NCBI GenBank assembly: GCA_036507005.1
Contig: DASXQT010000007.1
Span: 1-64,000, forward strand
DNA: 64,000 nt
DNA from: WS-2 sp036507005
GTDB lineage: Bacteria > Eisenbacteria > RBG-16-71-46
Direction of reading: 5' to 3'
Part shown: positions 27,160 to 36,300 of the stretch, in pieces
How positions within the stretch are numbered: the first letter of the stretch is position 1
How the letters are laid out: each line of letters opens with the position of its first letter
Program-made: the position numbers and the translations under genes
Notes under the pieces: generated by a model
The model's database searches: none
What the model was told of the DNA's origin: nothing
What the model saw: the letters and a program-made list of their open reading frames with translations, nothing else

Positions 27160-28443
27160 ATGCCGCGCGTGCTGCTGCTGATGACCTCGAACACCTACCG
27201 CGCCGGCGCGTTCCTCGATGCGGCGCGGGCGGCAGGGGTCGCGGTCACGGTGGGCGCCGACCGCCGGCAGGCGCTCGAGTCCCTGCACCCGGCGGGGCAT
27301 CTCACGCTCGACTTCGGGGCGCCGGAGCGCGCGGCGCGCGAGATCGCGGCCTTCGCGCAGCGGCATCCGCTCGATGCCGTGCTCGCGGCGGACGACGAGG
27401 GCGCGATCCTCGCGGCCCTCGCGGCGGAGACCCTCGGGCTCGCGCACGCCCCGGTCGCGGCGGTGCGCGCCGCGCGCAGCAAGCTCGCGACCCGCGAAGC
27501 CTTCGCGCGCGCCGGGCTCCCCACCCCGTGGTTCGAGCGCCACCCGGTCGCCGGCGATCCCGCGGCGATCGCGCGCCGGATCGAGTACCCGTGCGTGCTG
27601 AAACCGCTCTTCCTCGCCGCGAGCCGCGGCGTGATCCGCGCCGACGACCCCGCCCAGTTCGCCGCGGCGTTCCGGAGGATCGCCGCCCTGCTCGCGCGCC
27701 CCGAGGTCGCGGCCGAGGGTGGGGAGGAGGCGCGCGCGATCCTGGTCGAGCGCTACATCCCCGGCATCGAGGTGGCGCTGGAAGGGCTGGTGAGCGCGGG
27801 GAGGCTGCGCGTGCTCGCGCTGTTCGACAAGCCGGATCCGCTCGAAGGGCCGTTCTTCGAGGAGACGATCTACGTCACGCCTTCACGGCTCCCCGAGGCG
27901 CGGCAGGAGGCGGTCGCCGCGATGGCGCAGCGCGCGATCGCGGCGCTCGGCCTCTCGCACGGCCCGGTGCACGCCGAGCTGCGGCTCGACGAGCGGGACG
28001 TGTGGCCGCTCGAGATTGCCCCGCGGTCCATCGGCGGTCTATGCTCACGGGCGCTCCGGTTCGGCGCAGAGGTCTCGCTCGAGGAGCTGATCCTGCGCCA
28101 CGCGCTGGGAATGAGCGTGGGATCGCTCGAGCGCGAGGCGCGCGCCTCGGGCGTGATGATGATCCCGATCCCGCGGGCCGGCATCCTGCGCGGGGTGGCC
28201 GGCATCGAAGAGGCTCGGCGCGTGGCCGGGGTCGAGGACGCCCGGATCACGATCCCGGCCGGGCGGGAGGTGGTGCCGCTGCCGGAGGGGAACCGCTACC
28301 TGGGTTTCCTCTTCGCGCGCGCGGATCGCCCGGAAGAGGTCGAGGGCGCGCTGCGAGAGGCCCATCGGCGCCTGAGTTTCGACATCGCGCCCGCCGCCGT
28401 CGCGGGGGCATCGCAGATAGAAAGAGGAGGAGCCACCGAATGA
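27160..28443 (+). CDS. ATP-grasp family ligase, substrate unknown
   Basis: The 427-residue protein has a pre-ATP-grasp domain (MPRVLLLMTSNTYRAGAFLD), VLAADDEGAILAALAAETLG, and the ATP-binding lid (YPCVLKPLFLAASRGVIRAD). The Mg-ATP site is at AILVERYIPGIEVALEGLVS and HAELRLDERDVWPLEIAPRS. The C-terminus resembles carboxylate-amine ligases of the L-amino-acid ligase / LysX / BacD type. Its last codons overlap the NfuA start (ATGA), which in turn overlaps the radical SAM start, so the three are probably made together. The product is not predictable, but a peptide or amide bond is the usual outcome for this family. Confidence 0.85.
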   Translation: MPRVLLLMTSNTYRAGAFLDAARAAGVAVTVGADRRQALESLHPAGHLTLDFGAPERAAREIAAFAQRHPLDAVLAADDEGAILAALAAETLGLAHAPVAAVRAARSKLATREAFARAGLPTPWFERHPVAGDPAAIARRIEYPCVLKPLFLAASRGVIRADDPAQFAAAFRRIAALLARPEVAAEGGEEARAILVERYIPGIEVALEGLVSAGRLRVLALFDKPDPLEGPFFEETIYVTPSRLPEARQEAVAAMAQRAIAALGLSHGPVHAELRLDERDVWPLEIAPRSIGGLCSRALRFGAEVSLEELILRHALGMSVGSLEREARASGVMMIPIPRAGILRGVAGIEEARRVAGVEDARITIPAGREVVPLPEGNRYLGFLFARADRPEEVEGALREAHRRLSFDIAPAAVAGASQIERGGATE

Positions 28444-29045
28444 GCGAGCCACTGGTCACCTTGTCCCCCGCCGCGCGCGCGCAGATTCTCGCGCTCATGA
28501 AGAACGAGGGCCGCGAGGGCCTGGTGCTGCGCATGGCGATCGCGGGCCGCGCAGCGGGCGGCTTCCAGTACCGGCTCGCGTTCGCGCCCGAGAGCGAGCG
28601 CGGGCCTTCCGACCCCCGCTTCGACGCCGGCGGGTTCGACGTGGTGGTGGACGCCGCGAGCGTCGAGAGCCTTACGGGCGCGAGCATCGACTACGTCGAT
28701 TCGCCCCACGGCAGCGGCTTCAAGATCGACAACCCCAATCCGCTCTGGACCGACCCCAAGGCGCAGGCGGTCCAGAAGGTGCTGGACGACGAGATCAACC
28801 CCGCGGTCGCGTCGCACGGCGGGCACGTCGCACTGCTCGAGGTGAAGGACGACGTGGCCTACATCCAGCTCGGCGGCGGCTGCCAGGGGTGCGGCATGGT
28901 GGACGTCACGCTCAAGCAGGGGATCGAGGTGCGAATCCGCGAGGCCGTGCCGTCGATCCGCGAGATCGTGGATACCACCGATCACGCGGGCGGCAAGAAC
29001 CCCTACTACCAGCCCTCGAAGGGCGGCCGCTCGCCGTACGCATGA
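28440..29045 (+). CDS. nfuA: NfuA-like Fe-S cluster carrier
   Basis: The 201-residue protein has an N-terminal degenerate A-type (IscA-like) domain lacking its cysteines (about 1-100) and a C-terminal NifU domain with GGGCQGCGMVDVTLKQGIE, the CxxC that holds a [4Fe-4S] cluster between two subunits. It delivers clusters to client enzymes. The gene downstream encodes a radical SAM enzyme that needs such a cluster, and both junctions are ATGA overlaps, so direct supply is a reasonable inference. Confidence 0.93.
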   Translation: MSEPLVTLSPAARAQILALMKNEGREGLVLRMAIAGRAAGGFQYRLAFAPESERGPSDPRFDAGGFDVVVDAASVESLTGASIDYVDSPHGSGFKIDNPNPLWTDPKAQAVQKVLDDEINPAVASHGGHVALLEVKDDVAYIQLGGGCQGCGMVDVTLKQGIEVRIREAVPSIREIVDTTDHAGGKNPYYQPSKGGRSPYA

Positions 29046-30520
29046 GCGCGCCCGCCGGCGAGCGGGCGCCGCGCGTCGTTCTCGTCTCCACCTACGATCT
29101 CGGCCGCCAGCCGTTCGGGCTCGCGTCGCCCGCGGCGTGGCTCGAGCGATTGGGCGCGGTCGTGACCTGCAACGACCTCGCGGTCGAGCCGCTCGACCAG
29201 CGCGCGGTCCGCGACGCGGAATTCGTCGCGTTCCACCTCCCGATGCACACCGCGACCCGGCTCGCGGCCCGCGTCGCGCGCGAGGTGCGGGCGCTCAACC
29301 CCGGCGCGCGCCTCGGCTTCTTCGGGCTCTACGCGCCGATGAACGAGGCGCACCTGCGCGGCCTCGGCGCGGACCTCGTGATCGGCGGCGAGTTCGAGCG
29401 CGCGCTCGCCGACTGGGTGAGCGGCGGCGCGCCGCCCGGGGGCACGGTTTCGCTCGAGCGCCTGCCGTTCGTCGTTCCCGACCGCCGGGGGCTGCCCGAT
29501 CTTTCGCGCTACGCCCGCCTGATCCGCGACGGGGAGGAGCACGCGGTCGGCTACACCGAGGCCAGCCGCGGCTGCAAGCATCTGTGCCGCCACTGCCCGG
29601 TCGTGCCGGTCTACCGGGGTCATTTCCGCATCGTGCCGCGCGACGTGGTGCTGGCCGACATCCGCCAGCAGGTCGAGGCCGGGGCGCGTCACATCACGTT
29701 CGGCGATCCCGATTTCTGGAACGGCATCGGGCACGCGCAGCCGATCGTACGCGCGCTCCACGACGAGTTCCCGGCGCTCACCTACGACGTCACGATCAAG
29801 ATCGAGCACCTGCTCCGGCACGGCGAGCACCTGGGCACGCTGCGCGACACGGGCTGCCTGTTCGTGACCAGCGCCGTCGAGTCGGTGGACGACCGCGTGC
29901 TGCGCATCCTCGAGAAGGCCCACACGCGCGCCGACTTCGTCGAGGTGCTGCGCCGCTTCCGGGCGGTGGGGCTCGCGCTGCATCCGACCTTCGTGGCGTT
30001 CACACCCTGGATTACGGCCGACGGCTATCTCGCTCTGCTGCAATCGATTCGGGATCTCGACCTGATCGAGAGCGTGGCCCCCGTACAGCTCGCGATCCGG
30101 CTGCTCATCCCCGCAGGATCGCGGCTGCTGGAGCTGCCCGACGTGCGGTCGCTCGTTGGTCCATTCGACGAAGCCAGGCTCTGCCACCCCTGGGAACACC
30201 CCGACCCGCGTGTGGACTCGCTCCAGCGCGAGATCGAGACGATGGTGCGCGACGCCACGGCGCGCGGCGAGAGTCGGTCGCAGATCTTCGATCGGGCGTG
30301 GGAGTGTGCCGAGGGCGCGGCGGAGGAGAGGGTGCACGCTCCGGCGCTGGAGTACGCCGGAGTCGCGGCGCACGCGGCGGTCGCGGCGCGCGATGCCCTG
30401 GCGCAGCGCGCCGGATTCCTCCATACGGCCCGCGAGCCCAAGCGCGCCCCGATCCCGTTCCTCACCGAGCCCTGGTACTGCTGAGCGGAGCCCACCGAGG
30501 CGCAGTTCGCGCCTCTCTAA
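29042..30520 (+). CDS. CUAEP-tail radical SAM selenoprotein (TGA at 30482 read as selenocysteine)
   Basis: The predicted protein is 492 residues if the in-frame TGA at 30482-30484 is read as Sec481. It has an N-terminal B12-binding-like Rossmann domain (about 10-130) and a radical SAM domain whose cluster cysteines are 178, 182 and 185 in SRGCKHLCRHCP. The conventional ORF ends FLTEPWYC-TGA. Reading on gives U-AEPTEAQFAPL then TAA, so the tail is C-U-A-E-P. I recall an NCBI family named for exactly such CUAEP/CCAEP tails (from memory, not searched). A hairpin right after the TGA has SECIS-like form and spacing. Reaction and substrate are unknown. It is the third gene of the ATP-grasp / nfuA operon. 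Confidence 0.92.
30482..30520 (+). promoter_or_regulatory. Bacterial SECIS-type element after the radical SAM UGA
   Basis: Twelve nt after the UGA a perfect 7-bp stem GAGGCGC / GCGCCTC (30497-30503 with 30509-30515) closes a 5-nt loop AGTTC. The loop GU sits 21-22 nt after the UGA; in E. coli fdhF it is about 20-21 nt. SelB would bind here to insert selenocysteine. No bulged U in the stem is evident. Confidence 0.8.
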
Positions 30521-30567
30521 ATCGACCGGCCCTCGCCCCGAGCGCGCGCCCCAGGAATGCAACGACG

Positions 30568-30597
30568 ACGGGCGCCGGGCTCGAGCCCGGCGCCCGT
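30568..30597. terminator. Bidirectional hairpin between convergent genes
   Basis: A 30-nt perfect palindrome with 15-nt arms (ACGGGCGCCGGGCTC and its complement) lies between the radical SAM gene and the Spy-like gene, which converge. It lacks a T-run but is well placed to end both transcripts. Confidence 0.65.
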
Positions 30598-30619
30598 GTC
30601 TACTACCCCGCGTCCCGGC

Positions 30620-31108
30620 CTACAGCACCAGCGCCCCGGTGCGGATCAGGTACGCGAGCCGCGCGCGCTGCTCGGGAGCGAGCAGTGCATGGATGCGGCC
30701 CAGCGCTTTCGCCACCGTCGCCTGCAGGCGCTCGGCGCTCTTCACCCGCTGCGCCGCGGCCTCGCCCGCCCGCGCCTCGTCGAAGGTCTCGCCCGCCACC
30801 GCGTCGGCGAACGCGGTGAGCGTGCGGCGGTCGTCCACCGCCGCCTGGGCGCGTTCGGTCTTCAGCTCGTTCAGGATCGTGGCGAACCCCGTGACCTGCC
30901 CCTCATCGAGCTGGAGCTTCCATGCCAGGAAGCGCAGCGGCCGCCGCACTCCGAACGAGCCGCCTCCGAATCCCGGGCCCCCGTACTCGCCGCCATGGTA
31001 GTGGCGCTCCCAGCCGTGCTCGCCGCCGGGCGTGCAGAAGCCGCCGGCGGATGAGCAGCAGTGAGCGGAGTGGGGGTGGGACCAATGACCCATCATGCGA
31101 GGATGCAT
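30620..31108 (-). CDS. Spy/CpxP-like protein with His/Cys-rich N-terminus
   Basis: The 162-residue protein has a first 45 residues rich in His, Cys and Gly (MMGHWSHPHSAHCCSSAGGF, then ERHYHGGEYGGPGFGGGSFG), likely a metal-binding segment. From about residue 60 it is all-helical with an LTxxQ-like segment (LDEGQVTGFATILNELKTER) and LLAPEQRARLAYLIRTG at the end. This resembles the periplasmic metal-sensing or chaperone family Spy/CpxP/CnrX. No signal peptide is visible, which is unusual for that family; the protein may be cytoplasmic. A strong AGGAGG site lies just before ATG 31108. It sits 93 nt downstream of the deiodinase-like selenoprotein gene on the same strand. Confidence 0.7.
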   Translation of the reverse strand: MHPRMMGHWSHPHSAHCCSSAGGFCTPGGEHGWERHYHGGEYGGPGFGGGSFGVRRPLRFLAWKLQLDEGQVTGFATILNELKTERAQAAVDDRRTLTAFADAVAGETFDEARAGEAAAQRVKSAERLQATVAKALGRIHALLAPEQRARLAYLIRTGALVL

Positions 31109-31201
31109 GACGTCCTCCTTCTCGCCGGGGCTTTCCGCGCCCGGCGGATCAAGCGCGTGGGCACCATGCCTCACGCGTGCGGATGACTCTAGCACAGGCG
31201 G

Positions 31202-31861
31202 CTAGCCGCCACCTGCGTGCGGCGGTCCGAAGCGCCTCGCCAGCCAGGCTTCGACCTCCTCGGGGTGGTAGCCGAAGGGTCCGGTCTTCCCCTTGAAGGC
31301 GATCGCTCCGGACTCGTCCACGATGTAGAAGCGCTCGGGCCACCCGGCGTAGATGCGGTCGGCCGGGTTGGCCATCGGGTCCACGGCGAGCGGGATGCGG
31401 TACTCGAACCGCCGCACGAAATCGTTCGCGATCGCCACCCGCTGCGCCAGCGTGCGGGGCTGCGCGTAGCAGACGCTCTCGCGCTCGTTGGCGCTCATCT
31501 GCCATTCATCGGTGGGGTGGGCCTCGCGGATGTAGACGGTGAGGAAGTCCACGCGCTCCCGGTACTTCTCGTAGATCGAATCCACCTGCGCGACCCGGCG
31601 CCGGAAGGGTGGTCAGGTGAAGCTCCCGAAGACCAGCACCAGGGGCCGGCCGCGGGGGGCGCCCAGGAGTGGGACCGGGCTCCTCCCGTCCAGCGCCACC
31701 AGCTCGACCTCCGGCGCGCGGTCCCCGGGCTCGAGCCTTCCCTCGCGCCGCGTGTCGTAGCGCAGCATCCCGATCACGTTGCGCGGACCCATGGCGACCA
31801 CGAAGAAACCGGCGGCCGCGACCACGAGCCCGGCCAGCGCCAGCAGGATCTTCTTGAGCAT
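31202..31861 (-). CDS. Deiodinase-like selenoprotein (TGA at 31615-31613 read as selenocysteine)
   Basis: A conventional caller would split this into two ORFs at an in-frame TGA. Read as one frame it is 219 residues: an N-terminal membrane anchor (KKILLALAGLVVAAAGFFVV), a thioredoxin-fold entry (GDRAPEVELVALDG) and LVLVFGSFT-U-PPFRRR with Sec83. VDFLTVYIREAHPTDEWQM and RFYIVDESGAIAFKG follow. FGSxT-U-PxF and YIxEAHxxDxW are the hallmarks of the iodothyronine deiodinase superfamily. In bacteria such proteins are thought to be membrane-tethered thiol/selenol reductases rather than hormone deiodinases; the substrate is unknown. A SECIS-like hairpin follows the TGA. ATG 31861 has a GGAG site about 10 nt upstream. 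Confidence 0.93.
31582..31615 (-). promoter_or_regulatory. Bacterial SECIS-type element after the deiodinase-like UGA
   Basis: Reading the minus strand from the TGA (31615-31613), an outer 5-bp stem CCACC / GGTGG begins at once. An inner 4-bp stem GCGC / GCGC (31601-31598 with 31591-31588) closes the 6-nt loop CGGGTC. The loop GU is 19-20 nt after the UGA, and the GGUC apex matches that of E. coli fdhF. Confidence 0.75.
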
Positions 31862-32184
31862 CGGTCGCGCTCCGTTGGAGTTCCGAGGCAGCGGGCGGAT
31901 TCTAGCCGAAGCGCGGCCGAGCCGGGCTCCCGGGTCATCGCCGCCCGCCCCGGCATCGGTCATCCGATTTCCTGCGGCGGCCCGATCGGGCTTGGGGGTC
32001 GGGACGCCCTCGGGCAGACTGCCGCTTGCAACCTCGTAACGCGCCTCCCCGTAATAGCCAGCACTTCGGCAGCCTGGAACCGCCCGGCGCCACCCGGCAG
32101 GGCAGCCCAGGCCGCCGCCGGTTTCGGTCGCGCTCCCGTCCCCGTTCGCGGCGCCGTCGTGGGACCGCCGCCCCGGAGGTCGTC
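31862..32184. other. 323-nt divergent intergenic region
   Basis: It separates the deiodinase-like gene (minus) from the RND fusion-protein gene (plus). It holds a TAGAAT -10-like box for the minus gene (31904-31899) and, on the plus strand, a weak TTGCAA (32026) and TAATAG (32052) pair with poor spacing. GGAGG precedes the fusion-protein ATG. No other gene is apparent. Confidence 0.5.
31899..31904 (-). promoter_or_regulatory. -10 element of the deiodinase-like gene
   Basis: On the minus strand TAGAAT lies about 38 nt before the ATG. A matching -35 box 17 nt further upstream is poor (GCCCGG), so the assignment is tentative. Confidence 0.4.
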
Positions 32185-33279
32185 ATGGAAGTCCAGCGAA
32201 GCCCCCGCCGCCGCGGTGCGATGATCGTCGCGTCCGCCATCGGCCTCGTGCTGCTCGTGACCGCCGTGGGTCTGAGCTGTGCGTTCAAGAACGCGAACAG
32301 CAACGGCAAGAAGAAGAAGGCCGACAAGGACCCCATCACGGCCGCCCCGGTCGAGGTGAGCGAGGTGCGCGACGGCTCGATCTCCACCTTCCTCGAGACC
32401 ACCGCGACGCTCGAGGCCCAGAACAGCGCCACGCTCCTGGCCCGGCGCGAGGGCCCGGTGGTGGAGGTGGCGGCCGAGGAGGGCCAGTGGATGAAGGCGG
32501 GCGACCTGCTGGCGCGCCTCGACGACAAGGAGGCCCGGCTCGCGGTGGACCGCGCCGAGCTGGAGCTCGAGGTCGCCAAGCGCGGGGCCGACCGCGCCGA
32601 TCAGCTCCAGGCCCAGGGCTTCATGAGCCCCAAGGAGCAGGACGACCTGGTCCTCAAGCGCCGCACCGCCGAGGTCGAGCTCGAGCAGGCGCGCTACAAC
32701 CTCGGGCTCACCCGCATCGTGGCGCCGTTCTCGGGCCGCGTGGTCGAGCGCACGATCCACCTCGGCGAAACCGTGACCTCGGGCAAGAGCTGCTTCACGC
32801 TGGTGGACTTCGACCCGGTGCTCGCCCGCCTCTACTTCCCCGAGCGCGACCTGCCGGCGGTCAAGGTCGGCCAGCAGGCGCTGGTCACCATGGACTCCCA
32901 TCCCGGCCAGGTCTTCGAGGCCCGGGTCTCGCTGGTCAACCCGGTGGTCGACCAGGCCAACGGCACCTTCAAGGTGACGCTCGAGCTGCCCAATCCCGGC
33001 GGCGGGCTGCGGCCCGGGGCCTTCGCGCGCGTGCGGCTCAAGACCGGGAGCTTCGCGAACACCCTGCTGCTGCCGCGGCGCGGGGTGCTGAACGAGGACG
33101 GCGAGGACTACGTCTTCGTGGCGCGCGGCGACAGCGCGGTGCGCATCCCGGTCCGGCTCGGGGCGATCGAGAACGACACCGCCCAGATCCTCTCGGGGCT
33201 CGGGCGCGGGGAGCGGGTCGTGACCGTGGGCCAGGGCGGTCTCAAGCAGGGCTCCAAGATCCGCGTCGTGCGCTCGTAG
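32185..33279 (+). CDS. RND efflux membrane fusion protein
   Basis: The 364-residue periplasmic adaptor follows the AcrA/MdtA plan. It has an N-terminal membrane anchor or lipobox (VLLVTAVGLSC), a biotinyl-lipoyl half-motif (LLARREGPVVEVAAEEGQWM), a short alpha-hairpin (about 115-155) and the second half FSGRVVERTIHLGETVTSG. A beta-barrel and membrane-proximal domain end the chain (LNEDGEDYVFVARGD). It links inner-membrane RND pumps to an outer-membrane channel. GGAGG precedes ATG 32185. It is the first gene of a three-gene operon with two RND pumps; no TolC gene is present. Confidence 0.93.
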   Translation: MEVQRSPRRRGAMIVASAIGLVLLVTAVGLSCAFKNANSNGKKKKADKDPITAAPVEVSEVRDGSISTFLETTATLEAQNSATLLARREGPVVEVAAEEGQWMKAGDLLARLDDKEARLAVDRAELELEVAKRGADRADQLQAQGFMSPKEQDDLVLKRRTAEVELEQARYNLGLTRIVAPFSGRVVERTIHLGETVTSGKSCFTLVDFDPVLARLYFPERDLPAVKVGQQALVTMDSHPGQVFEARVSLVNPVVDQANGTFKVTLELPNPGGGLRPGAFARVRLKTGSFANTLLLPRRGVLNEDGEDYVFVARGDSAVRIPVRLGAIENDTAQILSGLGRGERVVTVGQGGLKQGSKIRVVRS

Positions 33280-33308
33280 CCGTCCGGCGCAAAACGGGGG
33301 AATCGCGC

Positions 33309-36300
33309 ATGCGCATCGTGGATGCCTCGCTCAAGCGCCCGGTCACGGTCCTCATGGTGACCGCCGGGCTCGTGATCTTCGGGCTCGTGGCCGCATCGAG
33401 GCTCTCGGTCGACCTGCTGCCCGACATTTCCTACCCGTCGCTCACCGTGCGCACCGACCTGCCGGACGCGGCACCCGGCGACGTCGAGCAGTTCGTCACG
33501 CGCCCCGTGGAGGAGGCGGTGGGCGTGGTGCCGGGGCTGGTCCGGATCCACTCGGTCTCGCGCCCCGGCCAGTCCGAGGTGACGATGGAGTTCGCCTCGG
33601 GCACGCGCATGGACCTGGCCTCGCTCGCGGCGCGCGAGAAGCTCGACCTGATCACGCTCCCGCGCGAGGCCAAGCGCCCGGCGATCCTGCGCTTCGATCC
33701 CTCGCTCGACCCCATCCTGCGCGTCCGGCTCGCGGGCGGCGGCAACCTCCAGCGCGTGCGCCGCATCGCCGAGCGCACCTTGAAGACCGACCTCGAAGGC
33801 GCGCCGGGCGTGGCGGCGGTGCGGGTCGCGGGCGGCGAGGAGGAGGAGATCCAGGTCGAGGTGGACGCGCGCCGGCTCTCGGCCGCGGGGCTCACGCTCG
33901 CGGACGTCACCCAGCGCCTCGGGCAGGAGAACGTGAACGTCGCGGGCGGCTCGCTCACCGAGGGCCAGGCCGAGTACCTGGTGCGGGTCGCCAACCAGTT
34001 CCTCACCCCGGGGGAGATGGGCGGGATCGTGCTCGCCTCGAACACCGAGGGGATCGTGCGCCTCTCGGACGTGGCGACCGTGGCGCGTGGGGCGCGCGAG
34101 CGCGACGTGGTGGCGCGGGTCGGGAAGGACGAGGCGGTCGAGATCGCGGTCTTCAAGGAGGGCGACGCCAACACCGTGGCGGTGGCGCGCACGGTGAAGG
34201 CGCGGCTCAAGCGCCTGCCGCTGCCCGCCGGGATGAAGCTGATCACGGTGGCGGACCAGTCGCGCTTCATCGAGAGCTCGGTGGGGAGCGTGGTCGAGGC
34301 CGCGCTGATCGGCGGCCTGCTCGCGATCCTGGTCATCTTCGCGTTCCTGCGCGACCTGCGCTCGACCCTGACCATCAGCCTCTCGATCCCGCTCTCGGTG
34401 TTCGCCACCTTCATCGCCATGTACCGCATGGGCCTTTCGCTCAACCTGATGTCGCTCGGCGGGCTGGCGCTCGGGGTGGGAATGCTCGTGGACGATTCGA
34501 TCGTGGTGCTCGAGAGCATCTTCCGCACCCGCGAGCACGAGCCCGACATCCGCCGCGCCGCGAGCCAGGGAACGGGCATCGTGGCGATGGCGATCACCGC
34601 CTCGACGCTCACCACCGTGGTGGTGTTCCTGCCCCTGGTGTTCGTGGAGGGCGTGGCGGGCCAGCTGATCCGCGACCAGGCGCTCACGGTGTCGCTCTCG
34701 CTCCTGGCCTCGCTGGTGGTTGCGCTCATCGTGGTGCCGACGATCGCTGCCGTCGGCGGGCGCGCGCGCCGCGAGCCGGCGCCCGCGGATGCCGCGGCGG
34801 GGGAGGGCCGCCGCGGGCGGTGGCGCGGGCTCCTGAGCTGGCTGGTGTTCGCGGCCCTCTTCCTGCCGCGGATGCTGGTCCGCGCCGTGGGGTGGATCGG
34901 GCGGCGCGTGGGCCCGTGGGTGGACCGGCTCTTCGCACCGGTGGCCATGCTGCACGACCGGCTCGAGGCCGCCTACCCGCGCCTGATCCGGCCCGCGCTC
35001 GCGCACCGCGGGCGCGTGCTCGCGCTCGCCGGCGTAGGGCTCGCGGCCGCGGTCGCCGCCGGGGTGCTCCTGCCCCGCAACCTCTTCCCCTCGTTCTCCC
35101 AGGGCGAGTTCCACTTCGACGTGCGGCTGCCCGAGGGCACGGCGCTCCACGTCACCGACGCCACGCTCGAGCGGCTGGCGCGCACCGTGGGCGACGACCC
35201 GCGGGTGCGCTTCGTCTACACCAGCTCGGGGCAGACCAACCTGACCGAGTTCGCGGGCGCGGCGCGCGAGGCCAACCGCGGGCAGATCGCGGTGGTCCTG
35301 AAGCCCAACGGCCCGCGCGGCGCCGAGGACGCGATCGCCTCCCGGCTGCGCGCGGCGCTCTCCGACGTGCCCGGGCTCTCCTACGAGTTCGGCCGGCCGG
35401 CCCTGCTGACCTTCAAGAGCCCGGTCGAGATCGAGGTCTACACCTACGACCTGGACACGCTGCGCACGCTGGCGGCGCGGGTGGCGCAGCGGGTCGCGGC
35501 GATCCCGGGGATCGAGGACGTCGAGTCCTCGATGCGGATCGGCGACCCCGAGGTGCAGATCGCCTTCGACCGCGAGCGCCTCGCCACCCTCCACCTCGAT
35601 CCCGCGCAGGCCTCGCGCCTGGTGCGCAACGCGGTGCAGGGCGAGGCCGCGACCGAGTTCAGCGACGTGGACCGCAAGCTGGACGTGCGGGTGCGCGCGA
35701 TCGAGAACCAGCGCTCCCAGGTCACCCAGCTCGCGAGCCTCGAGGTGGGACGCAATCAGGACCGCGGCGTGCCGCTCGGCGCGGTCGCGAACATCTCGGT
35801 CGAGCGCGGTCCGGGCGAGATCCGGCGCATCGCCCAGCAGCGCGCCGCGGTGGTCTCGGCCAACCTCAAGGGCCGCGACCTGGGATCGGCGTCGCACGAG
35901 ATCGAAGGCGTTCTTTCCTCGCTCGACCTGCCGCCCAGCGCCCGCGTGATCCTCGCCGGCCAGAACCGCGAGCTGGGCGACTCGTTCGCCTCGATCCGCT
36001 TCGCGCTCCTGCTCGCGATCTTCCTGGTCTACCTGGTGATGGCGAGCCAGTTCGAGTCGCTGCTCCATCCGTTCGTGATCATGTTCACGCTCCCGCTCGG
36101 GGTGATCGGCGTGGTGCTCACGCTGGTGCTGACGCGCTCCACGGTCAGCGTCATGGTGCTGATCGGCGTGCTGGTGCTGTCGGGCATCGTGGTCAAGAAC
36201 GCGATCATGCTGGTCGACTACACCAACCGCCTGCGCGCCGCCGGGCGCCCCAAGCTCGACGCCCTGTGCGAGGCGGGCTCGGTGCGGCTGCGGCCGATCC

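Noticed and set aside
31202..31585. A separate 127-residue protein starting at GTG 31585
   Set aside because: It is the downstream half of the deiodinase-like selenoprotein; the TGA between the halves lies at the Sec position of the family motif.
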